Origin: Branchiostoma floridae
Lineage: Eukaryota; Chordata; Leptocardii; Amphioxiformes; Branchiostomatidae
Assembly: GCF_000003815.2 (NCBI RefSeq)
Contig: NC_049993.1
Span: 7,537,969 to 7,601,968, forward strand
DNA length: 64,000 nucleotides
Direction: 5' to 3'
The position numbers and the translations under genes are program-made. The notes beneath the pieces are model-generated. The model saw only the letters and a program-made list of their open reading frames with translations, was not told the DNA's origin and did not search any database. This document shows, piece after piece, positions 22,301 through 36,100 of the stretch. The stretch's first letter is position 1. The number at the start of each line of letters is the position of its first letter.

Positions 22301-24065
22301 CATACAGTCACATCTGGCCAATTTGGGACCACCTTACTGCATTATAACCAGCCTTTGCCTCTTCATGGTTCATTAGTTAGTGTTAGAGATCTCAAATATT
22401 GAGAGTGAATTTCTGAAGAGGAAGGCAATATCATGTGTCATACCGGTAGTCATTAATCGCAGGTCAACAAAGTCTGATTCTTCTTCTCGTCAATAAAGTT
22501 AATTTACATATGTGGCAGTTTTCTAAACAATTTTGCTACTTGAAAGGTGTCAGGAAGAAAATACAACAGAGCATTCAAGGTAATTACATAATGCACATTG
22601 CAGACATAAGCTTGATAAGTTCAACAGCACTTTTGTTAACTACATAATTGGTAATTGTCTATGATTTATTTTACACTCAGCCCGAAGCCACTCGGCACCA
22701 AAAACTCAAACACAATTGCTGACTTTCCACAATATCGGACAATGCCATTAAATACACTGAGGTGGGTTGACTGGGAAATATTCTGCATTAATAATTATGT
22801 ATGGAGCTCTGAATTTTTCTGGTACAAGTAGACTTTTATTTGAATCTAGATAATTTATTTGAATTTATACAAAACAATCTATATATTCTATGTTTCATAT
22901 CTCCCTATGCTTTCAACCATCTCTTGGCATTCAAACCATTCTCCAATCTGGTAACCTCAAATATATTCAATGGATGCCCTCTGAACAGCCTTATGTTGGA
23001 TAAACTAATTTGGTAATTTGAAACACTCCATTACACCATTTCATTTGAATACTTATCCACATTGGGCATCAAACATCACAAAAATTGCCAGTCTAATAAT
23101 ACAAATAGTTGTCTAGATATATATCAGGCATTGGGCCAGGTCACATGTCAAACATTAGCAACATGTAGCAGTCAAAGTTATGGCATCATTATTGAAGTGA
23201 ACTTGTCTAATGTTAGCATATGTAAAATATCTTATCTACATATCATTAAATTTCTTTTCTTTCTGAAAGGTATATCAATGATCATGTCAAAATAATAACA
23301 TTCGGAGGCAAGCATATTAGATTTGTCATTTTTTCGTAAGATTTTTGTAACACCCTTAACAACAATGATGTCAACTCTGTCCCCTAGTGGTGCACGTAAA
23401 ATAGAAAATCTATTTTCTTAAAGCACAGAAATAAACCCCATACTTTCTAGACATGGGCCTTTGATTGGCTCTCCAGATCATGTGACATTAGATGTGATTG
23501 GTCAAGTACAAAAAGACCTTGTCCAATGGCATTGCAGAGTGGAAATAATGTGACAAGGGCACACTGACTGCTAGTGAAGTATCATTGCACCAATGTTTCA
23601 CCAACAATGTAGTACAAGATACACAATTAACTTCAACTGGGACAATTGCTCAAGAATATTACTATTGAGAGAAAAAGATCCCAGCATTTGCACATGTAAG
23701 ATGTACACTGATGCACACGGCTAGATCTACTGAAATTGAAGCCTGATAAACATGTCCCTGATTGTACCCAATAGTCTATTGTTGTATTGCAGTTTTCGTT
23801 TGCCAACCACTGAATAGAATAACTAGTAATGTCACTACAACAGGAAAATCGTTTCTCGACTTGCTTACTGCCAATTGTCAAAAGCATTTTGTACTTTAAG
23901 TTTGAAAAGTCACATTACGTAAGCTACACAGGTTCTCTTTTTTGATGTGAATACTACACATTGTATTTGTATGAATCTAATATGAACTGTATGGAAGTAA
24001 CAACAAGCAGATGATAGAAGTTTCTGTGCAGAACTGCGGACAGGGCAGGGTGCTTGAGTGTCTCC
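19357..24065. other. Gene-poor spacer and Dab 3' UTR
   Basis: Between the start of the PAN-EGF-TSP1 gene and the Dab stop codon there is no convincing coding exon. 20440-21450 is a diverged repeat array. The AT-rich stretch 22000-24065 downstream of the Dab stop probably contains its 3' UTR. Candidate AATAAA signals on the minus strand are near 21995 and 22835-22860, but none is decisive. Confidence 0.45.
20440..21450. repeat. Array of six diverged units of about 150 bp
   Basis: Recurring pairs such as CTACCAAATATCATCAGGAT with TTCTCGAGTTATGC start near 20520, 20675, 20820, 21100, 21247 and 21400. GCTGCAGTACC(T/G)TAGG occurs between several of them. Related text (AAGCCGCTAGGAGGCC) occurs at 43380 and 43595 near the Dab 5' exon. 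Confidence 0.6.
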
Positions 24066-24110
24066 TCATTGGTTCTTCGGTGGCTTGTTCACTGTGGCAT
24101 ACAGTGGCTC
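24066..24110 (-). CDS. DAB: Dab exon 14: C-terminal exon
   Basis: Reads [14 protein letters not shown] and then TGA. The acceptor is CATCCTGCAG before 24110. LYATV is another possible phosphotyrosine/ITIM-like site at the extreme C-terminus. Confidence 0.8.
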   Translation of the reverse strand, partial: EPLYATVNKPPKNQ

Positions 24111-27100
24111 CTGCAGGATGGGAATAAAGAAGTATTCAATATTCTAACCATCGACAAGAACTGAAGAAAACTAAAAAATAAGAGAGTGAAACCTAAAGGC
24201 AAGGTGCAAAATTAATACCCAATTCTAGTAAGAGTGACGGAAAAGAACTGTTAGGGAAGAGCATTTAGACTAGAGGACTGATCTTCAATCTTTTTCTTTT
24301 ATCTGTAAATACATTTACGTCTAGTTTCCTCAGTTCACAACAAAATTATAAAAAATTAATAATAAGTTTATAGCAAGTTCTTCCTCGAGGGAATTGCAAG
24401 TGACATACGAAAGAGGTATAACAAGATAGCAAGTAAAGAAAGGTTGAGATCAGAATTTTATGCAAAGCAGACTTGCCTCTTGCCTTCAAACCTTTAACCA
24501 ACCTGCTGAGTAAAAGGGTCCAGGCCAAACGGGTCAGGCTTTGGTGGGGCCTGCTGGAACAATAAGTACAAACATTTACTCTTACAGTGAGATCAGAAGT
24601 GCACTTGACACAGCACTACATCCACCTTGTTCCCTCCACAAAACGAAATGGAACGGGCCTTTGGAAGGGCACATATCCCCACCCCTATCCCCTTCAGATA
24701 CGTGTATGCCAATCACAAATCACCTACTTCTACAACTCCCATAGTATTTACATGCAGACAAATCAAGTTATTTTTGTGGCTTATTGAGGCTCTCAAGAGT
24801 TTGAAATTGATCGAGCAAGCAGGCAAAATAAACATGAAAAATAAAAAATAAATGAGTATCTTGTGATAGACCCAATGCTGTACTATCGGAAAATTCGGAA
24901 CCATAAAGTTCCAGGATGCTTAATTTGTCAAGCAATGCATCGTCTAGTACATTTTTTGTGCATTGACAACTGGAAAATTGTAACAAGAAAGACAAGTACT
25001 TTCATCCAGGACCAAATGTGCCAAATGTGTATTTTGAGGTTGATTCATGTCCTTTATGATGTACAGGTATAGTACTGTTACATGCAGTACATGACACAAA
25101 AATGTAGAATATGGGGCTCCCAACCACTTACATGTTTATTTGTTTTTTGAATGATCCAAAAAGAAATCCTGAATGATTTATGTGATATTTTTCCTCTCAG
25201 TTTTATAAAGAGAAAAAAAAGCTGCCGAATCTGAGAACCAAGAAATAAAATTGGTCAGCCCACATTTTTCTCAGAACTGTTGACATCAACAATACTGCAG
25301 ACTAAAATTACATGTTTTATGAATCTGGCCTCGATATGCAAAAAAAAAATGCTATATTGTGACATTCTGCTTCAGCATGTTGGTAAACAAAGAGTATGTG
25401 TAACAGTTTACTTTGCTGAACAGAACTGATTTTCTCTGACAAAAACATTTTATTCAAATTACACAAGGCTGGATTTAATAATATTCTTGCATGTACAAAA
25501 ATAAGCAAATAATTTCTTTGCTTTCTACAACTCTCATAATTGGCTATCATGATGATATTGGTATGGAGATGTATGGATGCACATGGCAGCATTGTCAGCT
25601 CCCCAATTACAATATTCTGTCATAATATAATGTGAAGGATTATCCATGCTGGAACAAACCCATTAACAGCTTAAAGGTGAAGCCCTATCACCTTTTCAGA
25701 TGTCAACATGCAATGGTTTGGATGAATTTTTAATGTAACACATTGTGCGCTCAAACATTTTGCTACATAATATTGCTACAATTGTTATTGTAACCGTACC
25801 ATTGTCATATAAACTGCAGCAAAATCCTACCTTTGCAGCACTTTTGCTGTCTCCACCTCCGAAGTCGAACGGTGCGAACGGCTCGTTTCCGAACGGGTCG
25901 TTGCTGGGTGCTGCAGGGTTTGCTGCAGGGGCCGCCGGGGTTGGGGCTAACGATCCTAACCCGAACGGGTCTATCTCTGCCGTTGGTGGGGCGGCCGCTC
26001 GTGTCGGCTTGGGGGGAGCGTCTCCAAACGAATTCCCGAAGCCGAAAGGATCTGACGAAGCCGGGCCGTTGGCTGCTGATCGTGGAGCTGGGGTCGGGGC
26101 TGCCATCCCGTTGGCTGACGGCCTTGGTGGTGGAGCTGGCCCTGTGAGGTCGCCTCCCAGTAGCGGGGGAGGAGGGCCTGAGGGCGGGGGTTTGCTCTCC
26201 GCCTCTTCATCTGCTTCGATCCCCACGGCAGAGCCGAAGTACGCAGAAAAGGCATCTGACGTGCCCTCCACGCCAACCTCGTCGGGAGGTGCCATCTGCT
26301 TCTTGTCTTGGTCGGCGGCATAGTCTAATAAGTCTGCGAACGGATCTGGTTGTGACTTTTTGGGCTCCTCTGGGGGAGGGCGTCTGACTAGCGGCTGTCC
26401 TGCTGTGTTGAGTGCAGGGCTGGCGATGGCCGCCGTGTTCAGCCCGACCGAGGACGTCGTGGCGTTGAACGGAGAGGCCCCGAATCCCGCGGGGCTACCA
26501 AAACCGGGCTGCGCCATCATCGGAGGGGACTGCATGGTGGTTGCCATCGGGGCGGTACCAAAGCCCTGGCCAAATCCTGCCTGTGGTTGGTTAAAGCCCA
26601 TGGGAGCCTGAGAGAAGGCAGGTTGCTGGGCCGGTGGTGCAGTGAAAGACCCTCCGAAGGGATCGATCTGCTGTTGAATGCCGGGGCTGGCGAAGGCTTG
26701 GTTTGCCGGCGGCTGGTTGCCCTGCACAGGGGAGGAGAATGGGTTACGGTGATGCATGTTATGTTGTGACACTGGCAGCAACAAATGGAGGTGGTAATGT
26801 CGCAGCTATGTCTGGTACTAATGGTCCCCGACCTCAATGAATAGAAATGCTCTTGATGGGGCCAGTGTAATGCAGTTCTGGGGATCCAATACTCCGCTCC
26901 AGTAATAACAACAATTATTCATGATAGCTTTGTTATTCTCGAAGCAGATTTGAGGCTGCAACCTTTAAACTGCCTTTGTACCAACTAGAAACAAAAGATT
27001 TTTCATCACATAATTCTCAGAGTTTGTCCTGTAAAATCTGCAATCAGAATTTTTTTAACACCAATAACTGTGCTCCCAGCCACTAAGCTGTGGTGAAGAG

Positions 27101-30100
27101 GTTGACAAGTGTTGTTGCCCAGAGAACATCGATACACAGGAACACAGAGCCTTTACAGCTACTGGGGTTTGTTCAAATACAACTTGAGAAAAAATCAATT
27201 CCAGGATACCACTTCCCACAGCATCACAGCAGAGTTTGTGTGCTTTTGAACTTCCACAGAGTATGACTTGAGAGTGAAGCCAATACAACATACACAGATT
27301 CTGCCTGTCATCATACAATCGCTCCTGAATATGCAAAACAGCAGTCATGTTTTGTAAACAACCCCAGACTTATTTCTCTTACATACCAGCTGCTTCAAAG
27401 TGAAAGCAGTTATCACATTTTAAGCAAAGAACACATTTTCCTGGAAAAACTGGTGTATTGAAACAAAAATTCTTTTATTCAAATTGTTTTCCCTTTTCAA
27501 ACTGATTTTGGAACACAATTTTTAGCAAGACATGATTACAATACTATAGTCCTTTCAGTTGGCCCTTATCATGTGCATCACTATACGGAGAGAAGCCAGA
27601 CGAATTTGCAGCTTCGTGTATTAATATTCCACCTTTTGTCACCACAGAAACAACAACAAAATGTGGGTCGATGCACCCATCACAAAGGACAGGATTTAGA
27701 GGTTTATCTTTTGTACTCATGCTTTTCCACCTGACAGGATACATGGTGATACTACTCAAGCAGATACTAGTACTACTTATTTCATTCAGAACTGCACTAC
27801 ATTGTCATGCAATTTGTAAACCCTTGAGAACATAGTCTCCTTTAAAAAAACTTCTGGATGGCTAGCAATTTCTTTTTTTTTGCGCTCTTTTATGATCATT
27901 CGAGTGTTCTGATATGGCACAGCTTAGTCAGTACACCATAACATTTGAGCAATCAGAAAACAACGCAAGTCTGCCAAAAAAAATGCAAGCCACCTGAATG
28001 TCTGTAAAGGAGGCTGCCAGAACGGGAAATGCATATGGAGCACACTGATCATTACTTGTCTCTGTATGACACAATGCTACAATCCAACAAGTAGAACAGC
28101 CCAGACTGATTCCTAGGAGTGGTGTTGGGTGGGGCAATGTGAGTTTCTGGCATTGCAGACATTTGTTTTACATGGTTCTATACACCGGAGCACTGTGTTC
28201 TGTGTCCCACAGTCCATGAGTAAGTGCTTACTCATGCACTGTAGCCTAGGACACACAACTTTTACCTATTGCATAAAATTATGGCAGACTAAGAGAAAAC
28301 TTTTCATAAGTACATAATGATGCAAGTTAAAATCTATAAGTGTCTCATGTCATAATGTTTCAATTGGAATCATACATGTAATCATAATAAAGTTCCATAT
28401 AACTTATACACATTAAGTCTTTTGAACACACAAAAAACAGCAAACACAAACACAATACAGATGTATGTAACACTGAACATGCACCATGCAAATCAGGTTA
28501 GATCTAGAGCTAGTGCTGAAATACAAAATGAAAGAACAAAATGGAAGATAAAGGCTCGTGGTCATGTTAGTTTGGAAGAAGACAGACTACAAAACAAATT
28601 GCAATACATAACAAACCAATGGAGAACATGCAAGTTGGAATCATCAACTACAAAGTGATTGTTGGTAGCGAAAGGAAAGTTTTCAAAAGAAAGTAAAAAA
28701 AAAAACACACTACCCTCCACCAAAAAATTAAGAGCACCACAACAACCCACACCAAAAGGGGCACGTATCGGTACTTTACCCGTCTCTCACTGTCCTCAGG
28801 GAAACTTGTAGAAATTGCTGACGTAGCTAGAGTAGACGAATCGGCAGAGGTCACTCTAAAGGAGTCTCCGAACGGGTCACTTTTTACTAGGTCCTTATTT
28901 ACAGGGGTAGAAAACACAGTTTTCGTCTCTCTTGTGACCATCCCTCCAGTGCTGTAGCTTTGTGTGAAGGATGTGGTTGGTTTGGAGAAATCGCCTCCTC
29001 CAAAAGGATTAACTACGGGAGTTGTCGAAACTCCGTTAACAAATTCTTTTCTATCTACCGTGAAAGGAGAGTCACTGAACGGATTGGACTGTGATTGGCT
29101 GCTGCTACTTGAAAACGAATCGCTCTGATTGGCTGACTGTTGGAAAGGAGAATCTGCAAACGGATCATCGAGAACGCGGATGACCCCGATTTGCCTCTCG
29201 GGTGACGTTTTACTGCTTCCAGAGTCCAGACTTGGGAAGGACGGTCCGCTCGATTGGCTGCTAGTGTCTGAATGTAAACTTGTCTGGGATTGGTTAACAG
29301 GAGTCGACTGTAAGACTGGCTGTGATTTGCTATTAGGAGGAGGAGGGAGAGAGACTGCCGACAGTTGGCTGGAAGGACTTGGTTGTAATTTGGACTGTGA
29401 TTGGTTGTTGACAGGGGTTGGTATCAAGACAGGCTGTGATTGGTTGACAGGTATGGGTTGCAGAGGCTGATTGGCCTTGATTGGTTGAAGCAGACTGTTG
29501 AGAAAATCATCACCAGGCGTTGTTGCGGAGCTGCCAGGGAGACTAGATGACCCCACAGGGGTCAAAATTTCATTCTGGAAAACACACAGTAAAGGGCAAA
29601 TAGTAACCATACATGATGGTACAGCAAAGGCACAGAACAGACATCCTGGAAAAATGAAGGTTGAGGAAATCAGGTACAGCTAGGTACATACAGGTATAAT
29701 TACAGATTCAATGAAAGGAAAGGGACCATGTCAGAAGTACTCTCACAAATAAATATGCATTAAGTTAGTAGAATCACACAGTTTTGACAGAGGATTGGCA
29801 TTAAAGGGATTCGAATATATGCACATGTCACAGATGAAATGACATCTAAAATTAAAAGTACACTGTTGGAAAATAAATATGTTTGTTTGTTTACTTGTTA
29901 AGTCATTGTGAACTTTTGAGACGGCCCCTCATGGGTACCCCATCACCAGTCTACACCAGATCAGCACCATGGACAGAAATGACAACCATTAACTTTCAGT
30001 AGTCCATAGGTACCACATGTACCAATACTGGTACAGCAGTACACTGGAGTGCTGAAAGTATATGCATGATGGCACCCTCATCCACAGACAAGGACAATAT

Positions 30101-33100
30101 AAAATACTTCCAAGTCAAAGCTTTTGAGCAATGATACCCGACTTATTAGCATTACATCCAAGGATGAAGCCAGGCCTATCAACCCAATTAACACTGAGCG
30201 TTAATAGAAAAAATTGTCACCATTTACCTCAATTTAAAATAAGGACTGGCATTAAATAATAATTCTGCGATACTTAAAAAAAGACACAACAGCAAGTTGA
30301 AGGCCTTGCTACATCCTTGAAATGTTGGAAGGAGAAAGGAATAATATCGAGAGAAGGAGACAGAATGGATGTCGGTCAAGAACATTAAGTTAACCTCCAG
30401 CAATCTATGGTTACCCTTATGCACCCTGGGATGTTAGACCACCAAGGGTTAACTGCACACAAAAATGACTCTTGTTCTTCATGCTATTTGACCCATCACC
30501 ATAGAAAAGATCTAAGAGAGGGAAGAAAACTTTTTGAGTTAATGTTCCGAACTTTCCACCTGGAATGAGCCTCTTTATTTAGAAAAAGATAAAATATTTT
30601 GACAGCTACTGGTCATAGTTTGAATCTAATCAATATTGGCATGTAAGTACTTTGTAAGCACAGCCAAAATAGGTATCAATACCATATACATAAAACAGCT
30701 CTGTACTAGTTGTCATTCTGATTTTTTTTAGTCCACTTTTCTTTACATCTTGATCCTTTATCTGGACAAGAAATTGGAGATCTGACAAAAATAGAAGAGG
30801 GTTAACTTTTGAGGGGGATGGTCTCATACCAAGTGAAAAGCACAATGGTCTCTCACTACCCAAAAGTACTTCCACCAGAAAATCGAGAGTGCAGCATCCA
30901 AATACCAGCGTCACGAGACTCTGCGATCTCTTCAACCCCGGGGAGGTCTTGCGCCTCCGTGCTGGCGCCTGCGGTGCAACAGGTTCCGAGGCTGAGTCCT
31001 GGCTATCTATGCTACGGAACGGATTGAACGGATTCTCCGGCTTTTCCGGAATAACCTCCATTTTACGTGTTGTCGGTGGTGCCTCTTCCAAAGAACCGAG
31101 GGAGGACCTGAAGGGATTTCTAGACAGGGAAGGAGGCGGCTCGGGTTTTTCTTGGTGGATAGATTTGATCAACTCTAAACGAGCCTTGTCGAACAAGAAT
31201 TGGTCATACTCACTGGACGGGGTAGCTGCCTTGGGAGTTTCCTGATAAGTTGCAAAGGGATCAACCCAGTCAGGACTAACAGGAGATTTTATTGTACTAC
31301 TAGACGACATCATACGTTCTCTTGAAACCTCAGGAGTTGGTGTAGTACTAGTAGGAAAGTTGTCACCTTGAAGAGGCTTGTCATGTGCTTGCAGTGTTTG
31401 ATTATCAGGCTCTTGAGCAAAAGGATTGAACTTAACCTTATTATTTAGTGTTTCTTCTGATGCTGCCTGAGGTTTATAAATGTGGTTTGGTGTCTGGCTT
31501 TGTGGAATATTGCTGTTCTCTGACAACACTACTGGACTGCTACCATTAAAATGGGCGTTATCAAATGTTGTAATTGCGTTATTGTGGTTTGTTGACTGGC
31601 TTTGTGGAATATTCCTATTCTCTGACAACATTGTTGGACTGCTACCATTAAAATTCCTGTTTTCAAATGTTGATATTGCACTTGTTATAGGATGGGACAG
31701 CCTTGGCACTACAGAACTAGAAACAGTTGTTGGTTCTTTCACTGGAGGAGCATTTGTTGTATTTTTCACAGAAACATCAAAACGATTATCGTTTACCATT
31801 GGGGTAGGGTCCTCAAAGGACTGCCAATCCTCAATTTTCATACTGTTTCTACTCTTTGGTCTACTCCTAGCAATGTCACTATTGGAGCCAAGCTGCCTCC
31901 TGTTTTTCCTGAATAAGGAGTCGTTATTTAGGGATAACTTCCATCTTTCCACAAACTTGTCCTTGTCAAAGGCAGCCTTATCTTTCTGGATAAATTCTGT
32001 AGTGGAAAAGAGGCCGAAGGAGGGTTTCTGGTAGGGTGTTAGGCTTGGTGATGCGGTATTAAGGACAGGGGTAGAAGCCCACGGACTCAACCTCGACTGT
32101 TTCAACCTCTGGAAAAAGACATAAGTAGCAGGGATGGCATTAGTACAATGGGGGTAGGTAGGAGGATAAGGGATGTCCCCAGAACTTTTGAGAGCTTTAA
32201 ATATGCCAGCATATGTAGAGAGTGTGAGATAGCTTAGCTGATAGAGCACTGGTTTTGTAATAAGAGTTTCCTTTGCACAAATTGGTCAAAACCCTACCAG
32301 TTCCTAACAAACTTCTATATACAGTAGAAGCCAGTTAACTGCACAATGGATTACCACCCACTTCTGTTAAATGCACGGAATCCCCAAATCCCAAACNNNN
32401 NNNNNNNNNNNNNNNNNNNNNNNNNNNNNNNNNNNNNNNNNNNNNNNNNNNNNNNNNNNNNNNNNNNNNNNNNNNNNNNNNNNNNNNNNNNNNNNNGGTG
32501 CAGTGCAGCTCGATACTTTTTCGTGATGCACCATTCACCAGATATTTCACAAAATACACTGGCAATTGGAGTGTGCAATTAAACAGCTTTGACTGTACAT
32601 GCACTACAGTATAGATATGCTGTGCATTCTGTAACTAGCAACTCATTGATTATTCGTAACATTTTGAAAACTGGGGAAAAGCTGGAGACATCCCTCTCAT
32701 TTACTGATAAATACCCAAAGAGTCGATCTCAAAAGTTCACAACCAGAAGTGAGTATGTTCCATAACACATGCATAGCACCATTGCCAAGCAAGCTTGGCT
32801 TTTATAGCATACTCAGTTTATAGTATATACATTGTGTAGTAAATTGAAAATGCGTAAGCGGCATTGCATGCTGTATAATTTTGTATATGGGAAAATGAAC
32901 CTGAATAACAATACTCAATTATGTGAATACAAAAATCTGAGCCAAATTGATCAAGAGAAAAATTTGTATCCAATCCTTACGCATCAGTCATTAACAGAAG
33001 CATGTCAACGTATCAACATAAAAGATTAAAAAAGGAAAATGACAGAAAGCATTGGAATGATATGCACTCAAGTCACACCACAATGCAATGGCAATCAAAT

Positions 33101-36100
33101 GCATGAAAACGTTTCATGATAAAATTACAAATATTAACATGAAAGAAACACATACAACTTTGTGAGTATACTCAATGCTTTTCAGATTAGTAGGCTTTCA
33201 TTCCATTCTTAATAGCGGCGCAAAAAACACAGGGTTGGGAGACATCCCTTGTGAGAACAATTGTTGTGTATCTAGTAAATGCATGTATGTGTGTTTGTTT
33301 TGGGGTGGTATTAAAATCGTACCCCACTATTGTGCAAAAGTCCTTCAACATAGACTATGATTGGTAAAGTTAATGTCTGTTCCAATGTTTACAGTAGATT
33401 TTACAATGTGGCGTAAAAGCTGATACTGATCCCATAAATTATTTGTTCCATTCAAAACAGGAAGATTTATTTTTCACTCACATATTCAACAGGAAAAGAG
33501 GAAGTAAAAATATGAATGTGTGCTTTGCAACAGCATTCATCGAGTCGAGAAATCCATGGATGTTTAATTTATTACATGGTAAAACCAGTACAAATGGAAG
33601 GTATCAAACATTGTTTACACAAGCCGAAAAAGCAGTTACTGTACAATATGTTAGCTGCTACAACCAAGATATTGAAAAATAAAGGTTATGTTTACCACTG
33701 GGGCCACAGGGGAGCCGAACAGATCTTGTTGTGTGGTGTTGGGAGTGTTCGCAGTAGAGTCTGGGCTGCTGAATGGATCGTTGGGCTGGGCAGCAAAAAG
33801 GTCTGCCAACTTGTCCATGTCTTTGATTCCCTGGAATTAGAGAAGCAAGATTTACATACACAGTAAATAAAGTATGGAGAAAATGTGGTTGCATACATGA
33901 AAATGTTGCTGCTAAAGGACTGACTGCACTGTGTACCTTGCCAATGCTCCGAGATTCTGCAAATATGACGAGCAAAAAAAAAACACTTTTGCACACTGGG
34001 ACCCTGACAAACCAAGCTCTCACGACTCTACTGTTACTGCTGTTAAGTACTGCGGTAAAGATCACAGTAAGCCAACTAACTCAGCTGTAGGACTGGCTAT
34101 TGGACACAACATTAGCAGCAATCAATCATCATCAGTGTTCTTTATGGACAAACAATAAAAACTCCCATCTGACTATCACATATGTTGTTAATACATTGCA
34201 GATAATAACCCTTACACAAGACTATGATTCTTTGGACACCTTGTGCTCAAATCATTAAGCTAAGCAATGTTAGCTCTACAACAGCTGGCCTTGAGCCAAT
34301 GCTGTCGTTCATATTCCAATCACTAGATGGCATTGCTATGTTGTTTCAGGCAAATGGTTTACTGCTGTACATAAGATATAGGTTGATTTTAAAATGTTAG
34401 TCTGGCATATGAAAATCATTTCCAAGTAGTTTGTTTTATTTCTTACGAGTTGCAATTTCTTCTTTGTCTGTTGTTCCAAAGATTTTGACTGCTTTGCATG
34501 TTCTTAAGGAATGAGGCTTGGCTAGATCATAGTTTGACTTTCAAGGCATATAGTTCTATTCATACATGCCAAATACTAGTTTGGTCCTAATTTCTTTTGC
34601 AGGAAAAAAATGTTTCATCTTGCTTCCACAACCACCCCAAGGACTGATTGTGAACATTTTACACTAAATCTAACTCAGCTCACAGGTAAAAGGTCAAGGT
34701 AACAATTCTTGGAATGCTAGCTCTACTTATCATTTGTAATCACCTGAGAAAGTTCCGGCCCTGAATCAAACTGATTATCTATGCATGTTTGCACAAGAAG
34801 TACTCAGGTACAAAATGCTGTGATTAAAATATCTCTTCCTTCCTCTATTACTGCTCATGGAGCCAAACCAACTTTTTATTTTGAGTCTGTTCCTTAAAAA
34901 TTTTACTCACTGGACTCTTCAATACTGATACACATTTCAACCTTGAACTGACATCATGCAAATTGTCAGTATAGTATTCTCAACAAACTCCAGTACTTCA
35001 GAAAAGCCAAAGAAACTCTTCCACCAAAAGCCAAGAGATTTTTACAGCACGATTGAAATAAATTTTCGTTCGACCATTTCAGACAATAACTGAGAAATCA
35101 CATGTGTATTCATGAGTGAATATTCTGAGTAACAATGCAAGATTTTCATCTTTATCTTTACAAAACAAAGCAGAAAGTATCAATTCATTTGATGTTAAAA
35201 TTCCTAGTCAAAAGTCAAATTTACATTCAGCATAACCGTGGTAGCTCCACAGTACATGTTAGTTACATGTACATCAACACAACAGCAATCTTAATCTGTA
35301 GCTCACAGCACTTTTGCGATAAATTTTGGCTCAGAAAATAAGTCGGAAATCACATGTGTTAAGATGAGTGAATCTAATGATTGCCATGAGCAATGCAAAA
35401 TTTCCATCTTCATTCTTAATAACTAAAGCAGAAAATTTCAATTCATTTTGTAGATGTTAAAATTCCTACTCAAAATGATGAAACCATTTGCAAGATGTCA
35501 TCCAGCATAACCGTGGTATGTTAGTAACATGTACATAAATACAACATACAGCAACCTTAGTCTGTAGCTCATGATATCAGTAAAAACAAAACTTACAGTC
35601 TGCAATGACTGAAGCTCCTCTTCAAGATCCAGCAAATTGCCAACCTGTGCACCAGCCTGGAAGGCAGGCGAGGAAACTGGCGTTAGTGTCCGTGGCAAAT
35701 AACTCCTGGACTTGATCATGTTAGCAGGGCTGATGCCATACAGCAAAAGTGCAAGTCACAAGCCATATGTGTATGATTATTGTCATTTCAGCCATGTTGC
35801 CATCAGAGAACCCTCTCACGCAGTACATACATTCAGCAAAATAAAAAAGAAAATGTGAAACTCCAAGGAGGCAGAGTCATTGTTGGTTACCTTGGTTTCC
35901 TCTGCACTCTGTTCTGCTGCTGCAGGTTGGGCTTCTCCATCTTGTCCTACTGGTTTGTTGGTGGGAACCTGGGAAGAAGAAGGAATGACGTCTCCATGAG
36001 GTATGAGGCTTAAGGGGGTGAAAACCAAAGGCTGTCTCCAACTTAGTTCTTTTCCCAGTCATTGCTTGGAAGCCAAAGTTGTGAATTTTCATTATTAGAT

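Noticed and set aside
25745-26611. Gly/Pro-rich plus-strand ORFs
   Set aside because: They are shadows of the GC-rich Dab exon 12 on the other strand; no splice sites or motifs of their own.
31480-32034. Plus-strand ORF of 184 codons
   Set aside because: Antisense shadow of Dab exon 10.
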